Source: Apostichopus japonicus (Eukaryota; Echinodermata; Holothuroidea; Aspidochirotida; Stichopodidae). From it: a stretch of 64,000 nucleotides of DNA. Positions 24,311 through 34,477 of this stretch are shown here, in pieces; position 1 is the first letter of the stretch, and each line of letters starts with the position of its first letter. Below the pieces are notes generated by a model. It was not told where the DNA came from. It saw only the letters and a program-made list of their open reading frames with translations, and ran no database searches. The position numbers were made by a program, and so were the translations under genes. The DNA is taken from contig NC_092568.1 of assembly GCF_037975245.1 (NCBI RefSeq), positions 9,699,501 to 9,763,500 of the forward strand, in the 5' to 3' direction.

Positions 24311-25039
24311 TCATTCGGTAAAAACTGAACATGTGCTTTTTCCCGACTGCCATGCAGTGGTGCAGCGTGCGGGGTTTCACGACTGAAAGTTTTAACAAAT
24401 ATAACCAATCACTGGTTGCAAGTGACCTAAACTCGAGCTCCGATCGACTTCACGACTGAAAATGTTCCTCGTAACGACGATGGTCGAGCATTTAATTGTG
24501 TCGGGTCGTGATCAGGCGTATAGTATACGTATGGCGGGCTTTAAGTATAGTCCAGCTACCTTTTTTGAAGAACCTCAACAATTAAAAGTGTTACAAATAT
24601 ACCACCTGCTCTGATGGCAATGATTTTAACAGTCTACCAGTGGCGTAGCCAGGATTTTTTCAGTGGGGGAAGGGGCGCTGGGGAGGGGGGCTTGACCATT
24701 TCCTAGGAGGGCGTATTGTAACTATCTTAGCGGAGCGCCACCATGGGTTGGCGCGCAGCGTTCCGAAATTTTTAGCTAAAAAGGCCTCCTAGATCGTTGG
24801 AAATGACACTTCCCAGGCCTTGTAAGCTGCTCTAAAGTTTTCTCAACATCTTTTATTTTGAGATCCCATGTCTTGATATGGTCATCGAATAGTTTAGTGA
24901 AATAGAAAAAAAAACAGTCTGGTAAGTTACTTTGAAATATCATGACATATCTCTTGCGAGTTTGACACCGGCATTGACATTTTCGACAAATCTGCAAATT
25001 GCGCGTGGAAAATAAGAAAAGATTGACTGGGCTTTCAGC

Positions 25040-25960
25040 CAAGTAACATACTGAAATGACCGAACTATATCAAACTGACATCAAAGATTGCGTCTGAAAT
25101 GTTATTAGGGTAATAGACTGATTGGCCCAAGGGCGGCGGAACCGGGGGGCACAGGGGGCACGTGCCCCCCCCCCACTTTTCCTCAGGTTAAAAATGTGCC
25201 CTTTTTCTACATAAAAATTGAGGTGTCTCAAGCTAGCAATTAGAGGCCATGGAACCAGAATGAACACTCGGGAAGGGCCGTTTCCGGCCATCTGAGGGGT
25301 TTGTAAAACCAAAAAATTTCTTGTACGCTCCGCGCCAAACGATGGTGGCGCTCCGCTCAGATAGTCGTGCATACAAATTTGCAAATCCTGGCTACGCCCC
25401 TGACTTTTAATGAATTTCTGTCGGTCAAACTCAAAGCTATTTCGAATGGCAAAAATGCTATATGCATATTTTCCTTGAGGGGGGGGGGGGGGAGCTTGAT
25501 GGAGTGATGTGTATACGCAAATAAGATAATACAATAAGAGTTATAAAGGGTACTTAATATAAGGCTGCATCAGTCCAATCGAATTTCTGCAAAGTGCCCT
25601 TTGATGTCGGTGCCCCCCAGATTAAAAGTGCTTCCGCCGCCCTTGGATTGGCCGGTAGATCTCAGCGATAGTATTGTCTCCTTTCTTGAAAATTTTGTAT
25701 TTTAGCGGTTTTAAGAGCATCAGGGTACGTCCCAGAAGTGAAAACCCGATTGAAAATGTAACAGAGTATCGAGGCAATGGCGCGAGCAATGATGTGAAAA
25801 ACCTGTATGATGTCAGCATTTTTTACCTCTTCTTTTAACATCTTCTTTGGCATTCCATTACCTGGAAACCATCTTTCTATAAGGGAATAATCAGGGCGGC
25901 GATTTGTTTCAAATATTTGGGGGGGGGGGGGGACATTTGCTTGGGTGCAGGCGTGTAGCA
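25040..25960 (-). pseudogene. LINE reverse transcriptase remnant, split by a transposon
   Basis: Minus-strand reading gives IIARAIASILCYIFNRVF and SGTYPDALKTAKI, then after a frameshift FKKGDNTIAEIYRPI. These match the segment before and at the YRPIS motif of non-LTR retrotransposon reverse transcriptases (CR1/Jockey-like). The reading is cut exactly in RPI by element D. On the other side (25127 downwards) it resumes as PISLLP and then hits stops. Inactive. Confidence 0.75.
25128..25645. mobile_element. hAT-like element D (518 bp), inserted in the LINE remnant
   Basis: Termini CAAGGGCGGCGGAA and CTTCCGCCGCCCTTG, with the exact 8-bp duplication gattggcc at 25120-25127 and 25646-25653. The interior holds an inverted copy of the GC hairpin motif (25325-25357) and a ctacgcccctg terminus-like sequence at 25388-25402. 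Confidence 0.87.
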
Positions 25961-26690
25961 ACTTAAAAAAAAACTACTTTCGGTGAAAGTCTGTGACTAT
26001 TTTTGGTGATATTTAGTAACAAATTGTGACACGGTTAGACAGGCGCGTAACGAGGAATTTGCCAAGGGAGGGGCGAAGCTTGTGGGCAAACTATCTAAGC
26101 GTAGCGCCACCATGTGTTGGAGCGAAGCGTAAAAGAAAATTTTGGCCAAAAATGCCTCCCAGATCGCTGGAAATGGCCCTTCCCAGGCCTTGTAAATTGC
26201 ATCTAAGCATTTTCTATTTTGAAATTACTAGCAATATCATAAAAAAAAATTAAAAAAATATGCTCGAGGGGGGGGGGGCGGTCGCCCCTTCGCCCGTCCC
26301 TTGGCTACGCGCCTGTGGTTAGAAATCTTGTAGGAGACAGGCCAAATGGAAACCCATGAACCATATCGATGTGGATCATATACGGTATATTATTGTACGT
26401 ACTTACACTCATACACAAGATATGTACAGACATAATAATAATCATGAGTTACAACTTGCTATACGGTCACAGGTCACAGAAACGACCACGAAGAGTCATT
26501 TACCTCATGCAGCATGTGTTGGATGAAGTTTTAGCCACCGCCAAATATGATTTGGATAAATAATCTCACGCATTACTTTCTATTTATAGCCACAACAAAA
26601 AAACAATGCCACCAAATATTGGGGGGATATTAGATACTATATCCCCCACCTAATGTCCCCCGCCGTCCCCCTCCCATGATCGCCCCCATG
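25892..26690. mobile_element. hAT-like element B, copy 2
   Basis: Starts CAGGGCGGCGATTTG and ends ATCGCCCCCATG, homologous to the ends and body of copy 1 (gcggcgatYtgtttcaaatatt; ccaccaaatattgggggg). Flanking 8-mers ggaataat and ggtaaagt match at only 5 of 8 bases, so this insertion is older or its ends are eroded. Confidence 0.65.
26040..26315. mobile_element. hAT-like element C (276 bp), nested in B
   Basis: Termini CAGGCGCGTAACGAGG and CTTGGCTACGCGCCTG. The 8-bp duplication is cggttaga (26032-26039) and tggttaga (26316-26323), one mismatch. It carries a GC hairpin motif at 26098-26129. This is the same target site seen in B copy 1, so C entered B before B was copied. Confidence 0.82.
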
Positions 26691-27106
26691 GGTAAAGTAT
26701 AACTCACTAGCTTGTTTGAAAAAAGAGAAACAAAAGCAAAGTTTGCCCCAACAGTCAAACACACACATTCAGTTGTAAACACAGAGCAGGAATTATATAA
26801 TTCGACGGTCGTTAACATGCGTTTTCAGTACAGTGCGCCTTCTGTAGATGTCTTCTCGGCCTATGCGCTATGTCACGTCAGGTTTTTCAGCAACTATAGC
26901 ATACTGCCGGTCCGCGGTCGAAGGGTCGTTCATGAGTGGTCATCATGGAGATTCGAGACCATTCAGACCAATGATATATTTTTCGCACATGTAATTTTTT
27001 TCGACACCCAAAACCCCAGTGGGAGGGCAACTGGGGGGGGGGGCGATAAGCTTTCATGGGGAGGCTGTCGCCCCCACGCCCCCGTGGCTACGTCACTGCA
27101 GTCTAC

Positions 27107-28081
27107 AAAATACCAAAAAGGTTATTAGTGCCTAAAATCATCCTCATGTTTATTAAGTCGGTCAGTGTTGCCGTCTTTCTTGCTACTTGGCTTAATTTTA
27201 AACGACTTCTCGCTTTACTATTGATTAGAATTGGGATATACAATTAGTATAGACTATATTTTATATTATTTTACCTAGCCACCTCCACCCTCAAATGTCA
27301 GTTAGGCCCCCAATAAGTTGTCAGATTTTAGGAAATGCCCCCTCCCCCTAGACAAGTACCCTTCCCCTAAGAACAGACCTCTAGTTAAGCCTTGCCAAAA
27401 GTATGATAGCCCGATATTATTCTTAATTGTTACGTAATTCTTTTCAGCCTCGAGTATGAGTATTCTACGTCTGTGTATATGGTAAATAACGCCAACAGCT
27501 AATGTACAGTGTACAATTACCTGTATAGTTTAATATCTATTTGAATAATTACTATAACGATGATTAATATATTTCGACCAGCATTTGTCAAGATTCTGAA
27601 TACTGTGTTCAGTCACGTGTTACCAAATACTTAAAGTCGGTCTACTGTTATTTTATATTGTTTTTTTTTTACGGAGAACCATTATGTAGCTCTCCATAGC
27701 AGGAAGAACATATCCGGTAGAGCCAATCGTTATTTACGCCAAACTGCACTTAGCCGCAAGCTGTGTTTCCACTGCTATTACACAAATTATAAACGCGTTC
27801 ACGCACATGCATACTTCATTCGTTTCGACAAATACGCCTAAAAGTATGCTCTGCTCGGTGGCGTGCGCAGGGTGGGCTCGGTATGGGCCTCGAGAATGAC
27901 CCCAGACCCCCTACAAGGAAGACGCAGTCAACCCACAGCCACACCCTTCCGTCGTAAAATTTTCGATCCGCCTACAGTCAGTCCTTCGTGGATCATGTGT
28001 ACCGCAGTCGGCAAAATATTGCAAAGTGGCCCTCGTGTACCTTTCAAAGCATGTGCTCGTCGTTGCCATGGTTCTGCTTAC

Positions 28082-28083
<2 letters not shown>
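27107..28083. other. Intergenic, no gene recognised
   Basis: Nothing firm. A possible hAT-type terminus (cggtggcgtgcgcaggg at 27856) has no detected partner. Confidence 0.4.
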
Positions 28084-28148
<65 letters not shown>

Positions 28149-28156
28149 TATATATG
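28084..28156. repeat. (TA)n microsatellite
   Basis: About 70 bp of nearly pure TA with one interruption (taaata). Open frames reading poly Tyr-Ile across it are artefacts. Confidence 0.97.
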
Positions 28157-29267
28157 CCACCCGTAATGTCCCATGTACTCCCTTTACTCTTTTATAAGTC
28201 ACCTTTTTGTGTCTTTCATATTTGTGGGCAGTAGTCCGCAATATTTGGTGTATCAGTGACCGCAAACATTACATAAGTACCATTTGTCTATCTGCTTGGT
28301 TTAGGTTCTTGTAGACATACAAAGCGACAGACATGTACAGCGCCTGCCAATGTCAAGTTGGAACTTAGGGTAAATAGAGGGAGATATACCATTTCTTTTT
28401 TAGTCATAAGTGTTTTTGGACGATTTCCGTTGTCATACACCATATAAACTATCCTGTTGACTTTTGTAGAATAGTTCGCCCAACTATTATTGCGTCGTCT
28501 CAAAAGGTCTTACTACTTGTCACTTAGTAACACCTACCCATCTCCCCATGGATTCCCGAAACTTTGCCCACGGCTTCTTCAGTTTTCAGTATCAACCCAT
28601 CCAGATATTTAGCAACAATATCTCAAGTCAATTATTGGGTGAGCATAGAATTATTTATTATATTTATTGCCCAATCATTATATTTATTGCCCAATCATGG
28701 GCTATTTTCTATATTATTGGTTGGGCAACATGGAATTTTCCGACTTTCCATCATGATAATTGTGTTTTAACACGGTTCAACATAACCCTGATTATATTGG
28801 TTTTATGTCTGTATGTGGGGGTGGGTGGGGTAGGGAATGTAACGCATTCTCACAAACTAATTATTTTTTTCTAGTCCAGGATTCTACACCACAGCCACAG
28901 TTCCCCAATACCAGCGATCACAGAAATGTTAATGATAACTAGTTGAGATATATATCATGCATAATTATGAGTGATTTTCATCCTCAGAGTCTACTTGAGA
29001 TATGCCTCAATTGTGAATGGAAGGCTAGAAAGTATAGTTGTTGGGGGGGGGGGGGCGGGCGGGGACACAAGTATTGGAAGTGGAAAATCGCACTTGTTAT
29101 AATATGCGCATCACGGGCAAACTTAGTTGTTAGAGCGATTTCTGGTTCAATAAATTAGTTGCCTCCTAAAATATGTCCCCAACCAGATGAACTTTTACAA
29201 CCTCTTACCGTTCAGTCATTCATATACCTGCCTATGATTCAGGTTTGGGAGATTATCACGGTTTGAT

Positions 29268-29269
29268 CT

Positions 29270-29306
<37 letters not shown>

Positions 29307-29590
29307 CAACAACAATAGTAATCATCAGCAGTTATTTTTACGAAAAAAAATTATATATAACAGAAACTCGCAAGGGTTTAAGGATTTCAACTTACACGTC
29401 GGGTGGCTTCCAATTCAACATTTCAAGTGAAATTTGGAATCTTTTCAATTTAGATGGGAAAACCGTATATTGCTCTGGTTTGAAAAAACCCACCTTACTA
29501 CACCCCGGCGGAATCTCCGGATTGCTAAGCCTCATTGCTCCAAATGCCACCGCCTTTATCCACTCGGCCAGCACTGTCTTATAAATAAGG
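29268..29590 (-). repeat. tRNA-derived SINE-B, minus-strand copy with ATT tail
   Basis: Read on the minus strand: A box tggccgagtgg (29560-29570), ggcggtggcatttggagcaatgaggcttagc, then a body matching the plus copy at 48672-48990, then gtaaaaataactgctgat and an (ATT)n-like tail at 29268-29318. The class II tRNA-like (Ser/Leu type) head is retained. Because the tail is (ATT)n rather than poly-A, mobilisation by a LINE with that tail type is inferred. Confidence 0.82.
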
Positions 29591-29756
29591 AAGGTATCCA
29601 TAACTAATTTTGACATAAATGTTTTCGTAAGAGGACCTCCAAGTTAGCCTCTGAAGAAGATCCTGCTAGGATCGAAACGGCAGGCAGTCTAACTTATACA
29701 TATTTACAGACACAGGCTTTTTGCAGTAGATAAGTAGTTTGGTAACATTGTTTCTC

Positions 29757-29883
29757 TCTTTAATAAAAGTTTCTATTAAGTTTCTATTCTTTTTTAAGTT
29801 TCTATTAAGTTTCTTTTATAAGTTTCTATTAAGTTTCTATTCTATTCTATTAAGTTTCTATTCTTTAATAAAAGTTTCTATTG
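29757..29883. repeat. 11-bp tandem repeat (aagtttctatt)n
   Basis: Irregular tandem array of aagtttctatt and shortened variants, directly abutting the 5' end of the next SINE. Confidence 0.85.
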
Positions 29884-30125
29884 GCGGAGTGTATAGCCTA
29901 GTGGTTAACGCCGGCGTCTCCCAGTCATGAGATCCCCGGTTCGATTCCCCGCCGACAGCAATGTGTGTCGTCTGGCAAGGGTGTTGTTCAATAACAACTT
30001 CCCGACATGGACGTTAAATGGATGTGTGCCGAGAGATTGGCTTCGGTCAGCTTGCGAGTCTATAAGCCTCCATGGCTTCTTTCGCGAGTTCCTGCTTGCG
30101 GGAAGATCACATATACATACATATT
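29884..30125 (+). repeat. tRNA-derived SINE-A, plus-strand copy
   Basis: A box tagcctagtgg (29894-29904) and B box ggttcgattcc (29938-29948) with tRNA-like spacing. A body of about 170 bp follows that is shared with the inverted copy at 23520-23745. The acceptor stem does not close well, and the head is fused to unrelated sequence, so it is a SINE rather than a tRNA gene. Confidence 0.82.
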
Positions 30126-32880
30126 ACCAAAACAACATAAATTAACCATTACGGTGACGTAGGAATGATCAAAAAGGAAGGGGGCAGACTTGACTACGGC
30201 TTCGTCATGGGTCTCCATGTGAAGAATGTTGTACATGGTACGACCAGGGTGATGTTAGGGAGTTCCATAACAACTCCCTGGTATGACGTAGTGAAATAGG
30301 TCGGATAATAATCGGGCCGGAGGCAGTTATTTTACGACGCTAAGCACGCAGTCACTTCTTTTTTTGTAGGGGGAAGCCGAATGGCTTACGGTAACCTACA
30401 CCCCACGTCTGTTGGCTATCTAATTTTACAGATTTAGTTCTTTTTGTTTTTATAATTGGGAAAACCATGGATCTCTACTGGATGAAAAATCTCAGCGTAT
30501 ACTTTGGCTGCAACTTCCAATATGCTTTTCTCCATTGCTTCTTATGTCATCGCCTTTATAAACTCGACTATAGCACTGGTAGGCCTACACATGAACATTC
30601 CGGCTTTTTGCCAAAATACTCTTTTTTGTACATTTCAGCGTTTCTCGTCTAAATTTCGAGCCAAAGATTGGTCTCAGTTATGAGTAAATTAAAACTCGGA
30701 TAAATTGATAATTTGATTGCCAGGCACTCATTTTGCTGATACCAAACATAGCAACCGCAAATTGTATTACTCTGAAGAATAACAAAATCCATTGCTTCTC
30801 AAACTTTCTGTTAGGCAAAGGAATTTCACATTTTTATTCAAGTTTGAGGACGGTTTTCATCTTATTCCTCTCTGTTGAATGCAGAATAACATCAACAGGT
30901 GATTTTATGCTTGACGATTATTAATGCGCAGAAATTCAACGCAGTTCTGCGGATTAATGACGTAATCAGTGGGCGGGACACGCAAGATGTCAAGAATATA
31001 TCAGATACTGTTTGAGCCGATGCTATGAAATGTGTTATATTGTATTGAAAAAATATACATTAAACATTTAAAATCTAATTTGATTTATAAATGTAGTTTT
31101 CTGAAAAGATGGAAATCAATTTACCTAAATTTACTCAATAGTAAGACTGCTCTTATTGGATCCGTTATAACCGTGAAGCATTCTTCCTTCACGCCGCGCT
31201 TGACATGTTTGATCGTATTACGTGTACACTTGTATGTACTAAAGGAATACTATGATCGTTATTACAGTTCTATAATGTACATACATAACACAAATCAACG
31301 TATAACTACTATTACGAACTGTACCGAGAATAAAATTATGCTGTGTTAAGACAGCCTACGTCAATTATTGCCACAATATTCACCATATGCAACCAGGGTC
31401 AGAAATACTGTTGCTCCTTCAACTCCAGCTGCTCCGTCAACACAATTTTTACTTGCGTGGAAACGGATTTGTCCTGTGCGACTTCAAGATGAGAAGTGGA
31501 GCATTTAGCTAGCATAATTCAGTCCTAACTAACTAACTAGGCCCTACAGGCTACAGTTCACCTTTCGATCATCGTATTGTCATTAGACCACCCAGTTGAA
31601 CATGAGTAAAGTTAGTTGCTTTCACATTCACTGCCTTTCTAAGCCTTCTTCAGAAAATAAATATTTCGGCTAGTAGATCTAACATCCTGTTGCTTACAAC
31701 ATACAACAAGGTCTAGCCTAGACAAGTCCTAACGATAGGCCTAACAAATATTGGCTTAACTAGTTACATGTACTATGTATTCTTAGGATATGCCTAGGCT
31801 AGTCTAGGCATATAGCCCAATGTTATTCTTAGCTCTTATTTAATGTTGACACTAACGTTAGGCCTAGCTTAAGTATATGTGTCAAGCTGTGCTAGGCGTG
31901 ACAAAGTGAGGACAAGGCATATGGTTAGGCTTAGCCTAGGATGTAGGGTTGCTCTTGGCAAGGTACAGGGCCCTTCATTCCCTGGCCAACATTAGTTTCA
32001 CCATTCATTGTAGAGCTGGGTCTTTGCTTTTAACACATGACCAAGGCTAGTTACCTGCCTAGGTTCCTATATTATTCATGTTAATGGGTCTGCCATACTG
32101 GTCTTCAGAACATTTTTTGTAATGTGAGTTGTGACTGTGAGTCATGTAAAGTTGTGCACAACTTCTAAATTAGCCCTGTTGAACAAATATTCATGTAGGA
32201 TGGCTGTAAAATTCATGGATGTATTGGGCACATGTGTGACCAGCTATTGAAAAGAAAATTGGACCTCCGAATTTGGAAACTTCAATTAAACACATAAAAT
32301 CAGTAAAAGGAAATTGTCCGTTTATCAAGAGGTGGTGTAACAATTCTCTTCCCCTACAACTTACAAGTATTCAAATTTGAGTAGGTTACAGCAATTATTT
32401 TTGAACATCACTTCTACAATAGATGGAATAGAAAGTAATACATTTATAAGGAAAACAGATTTATTCGAGCTCTTGTTGCTAATATATGTCATTTTTGTGA
32501 CTAACTTCTCTGTGTTCACTTTAGCGTGTGTGTGTAAGTGTAGGAAGTTAGCAACCAAAAAAGTGTGTCACAAACTCCTAAACTGTAAGCCCGAACGACT
32601 TCAAATTTGGTGGGAGTGTGCATACTGAAGGCATATCTTTTAGTGCCTCTGTGACTTTTGACATTGTAGGGTCAGATGTCAAAGGTAGATTTTAAAGGCT
32701 AGGCATAGAGGTACATACATTCATGTATGCAAGTTCTAGCATGTATAAATTTGAAACCAAAACATGATATTTGAATAAGTGATGTTTGCTGGGTTTTCTT
32801 AAATCTCGTATTGATCGTATAATATTGAGTTGTTAAACTTTTGCACATAAGTTTCTTCATGTGTTATACCCCTGTTCTTC
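30126..32880. other. Intergenic / AFTPH upstream region
   Basis: No protein-coding exon recognised. A CRE-like TGACGTAA (30958-30965) next to a GC box GGGCGGG (30971-30977) is a possible AFTPH promoter. A 5' non-coding exon probably lies somewhere here but I could not place it. Confidence 0.4.
30958..30980 (+). promoter_or_regulatory. Possible AFTPH promoter motifs (CRE-like plus GC box)
   Basis: tgacgtaa is followed 5 bp later by gggcggg, in the intergenic space upstream of AFTPH. The motifs are seen. The assignment to AFTPH, about 1.9 kb upstream of its ATG, is a guess. Confidence 0.2.
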
Positions 32881-32908
32881 ACAGAATAGTCTTCAGTAGA
32901 GTATCAAC
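32881..32908 (+). other. AFTPH: Probable splice acceptor and short 5'UTR of the first AFTPH coding exon
   Basis: A pyrimidine-rich cctgttcttc ending in acag (32881-32884) is a good acceptor 25 nt before the ATG. cttcag (32891-32896) is an alternative. It implies an upstream non-coding exon. Confidence 0.4.
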
Positions 32909-34477
32909 ATGACGTCCACCAGTGATACCTTTGTACCAATCGTGTCTTCTTCACCGCCCCCGATTGATTTTGGATCCAGTGAAGATGAAGATGATGAGTT
33001 TGGGACATTTTCTGCCGCCAAAGTTGAGGAATCTGACTCATCGCCAGAAAAGGCTCCCAAACTAGACAGCAGACATTTCATTCCAATCGACAGTCCTAGT
33101 GGAACGCAGACCAATGACTTGAATTCTTTTGATAAGGCAGAAGAGAATTCTATAAATGATGAAACAAATTTGAAATCTTTGGATACTGATTTATCTAGTG
33201 ATACTGGTAGTGTTAAAGGTAAGCAAAAAAATGAAGCAGAAAGGACCACAACCGTTTTTGAAATGTGGGACCCGCCAGCTGACATCCCGTCCCAGCCCAA
33301 CCCTCCGACACTTTCCAACGGCATCTCCCATCAAGAGTCGTCCCACAGTTCAAGCGACAGTTTAGAATTCATACAAAGCGGTGACAGAGAGAGTGAGGAC
33401 ACTAAAGTTGGGGATACCCATGCTGGAGAAGGTAACTTTGATATGGGAATTAAAACAACCAGCAATGAACTAAGGGATCAAGATATAGCAAATGGTACTT
33501 CGGTGTCGTTATCGAGTTCCATTTCGAAAACAGACACTGAGAACAGGGAGGAAAGTAACTCGGGAGACTTTGGATCTTTCCACAAACCAAAAGAAATTGA
33601 ATCCCCAGAAACTGCAAGAACAGAAATTGAATCTTCCAGCATTGAAAGTCCGAGCAATTTCGAAGATAACGTCTCGAAAGTTCCATCCTCCAGAACAGGG
33701 GAGAGCGGCAGCGTGTCGGAAGAAGATTCAGTCGGTATCGGTTCTATGTCAGATGGAAGCGGAAATGATAACATCATAAAATCAAAATCAGAACTTCCAA
33801 TCGTAGGGGACACTTCTATACCCTCAGGTATTAATGACAATGACCATGAATTTGGTGATTTTGGTTCTTTTGCCAAAAACGTTGAGACTACTTCAAAAGA
33901 AGTGACTACTCAGGAAGGAGACAAAGGGCTTAGCCAGGGTAGTGGCTCTGCTAGCAAAGTCACGGAAGACGATGAATTTGACGAGGATTTTGTGTCTTTT
34001 CAGTCAACTTCTGTGAAAAACTCGTCGGAGGAGAAATCAGACTTAGTCTTAGGTAGTGATAATAAATTTGGGACTGTGGATGCCAAAGCAATGCAGCAAG
34101 GTGTCAAGTTAAAAAGTGATCCCAGCAAAGTTTTAGATAAAGTAGGTGATGAAGACGACGACGACTTTGCCGAATTTAGTGCTTTCAAAACCGACGACCA
34201 TGCACCTGTTTTGTCAGGAGTAAGCACTTCAGCGGCTACTTCCAAAGAGCCAAGTTTTGCTGCATTTGATGCTTTCAGCGGTCAGGAAAGTTCTACAGGG
34301 AGTGATTGGGCCAGTTTTGGTACCGCGAATAGCCAAAAGGAAAAGGAATCGAACGATCACTTTGGTGATTTTGGAAATTTTGAAGCGCCTAGATCCAATC
34401 TGAAATTTGATGATGAGGATGACGAAGATGACTTTGCCTCTTTTGAATCATCGAGGAGCAGCTCGTCTGTCAATAAG
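32909..34477 (+). CDS. AFTPH: AFTPH large N-terminal exon (adaptor-binding motifs)
   Basis: ATG at 32909 and donor AATAAG|gtcagt, 523 codons, phase 0. The protein is low-complexity acidic/Ser-rich with no folded domain. Adaptor-ear-type motifs recur: DEFGTF (about residue 29), GDFGSF (about 219), EFGDFGSF (about 313), DEDFVSF (about 358), DDFAEFSAF (about 417), DWASFG (about 465), FGDFGNF (about 484) and DDFASFE (about 507). In known aftiphilins such motifs bind the AP-1 gamma-ear and AP-2 alpha-ear. A conserved-looking TTTVFEMWDPPADIPSQP sits near residue 113. The clustering in the last 220 residues is typical of the family. Confidence 0.93.

Larger units (their letters stand above)
21298..26129. 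repeat. GC hairpin motif, six dispersed copies
   Basis: A motif of about 32 bp, AGCGGAGCGCCACCAT followed by ggttggcgcgNagcg, lies at 21298-21329, 21735-21767, 22635-22667, 24729-24760, 25325-25357 (inverted) and 26098-26129. gcgcca and tggcgc can pair as a stem. Each copy is followed by gaaaattt and then cagatcgcNggaaatggcac, so it belongs to a shared core carried by elements A, C and D. Confidence 0.85.
24638..27098. mobile_element. hAT-like transposon A, copy 2 (composite)
   Basis: Termini CAGTGGCGTAGCCAGG and GTGGCTACGTCACTG, with exact 8-bp target-site duplications cagtctac at 24630-24637 and 27099-27106. It is 2461 bp. It contains a LINE fragment split by element D (25128-25645), then element B copy 2 (25892-26690) with element C inside it. 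No transposase is present. Confidence 0.88.

Noticed and set aside
27863-28265. Open frames containing poly (Tyr-Ile)
   Set aside because: Produced by the (TA)n microsatellite on both strands.
29884-29958. Functional tRNA gene
   Set aside because: A and B boxes are present, but the acceptor stem does not close and the same head with the same body recurs inverted at 23520-23745, so it is a SINE. The same reasoning applies to 48672-48760; 52695-52776 was rejected on its unpaired acceptor stem.
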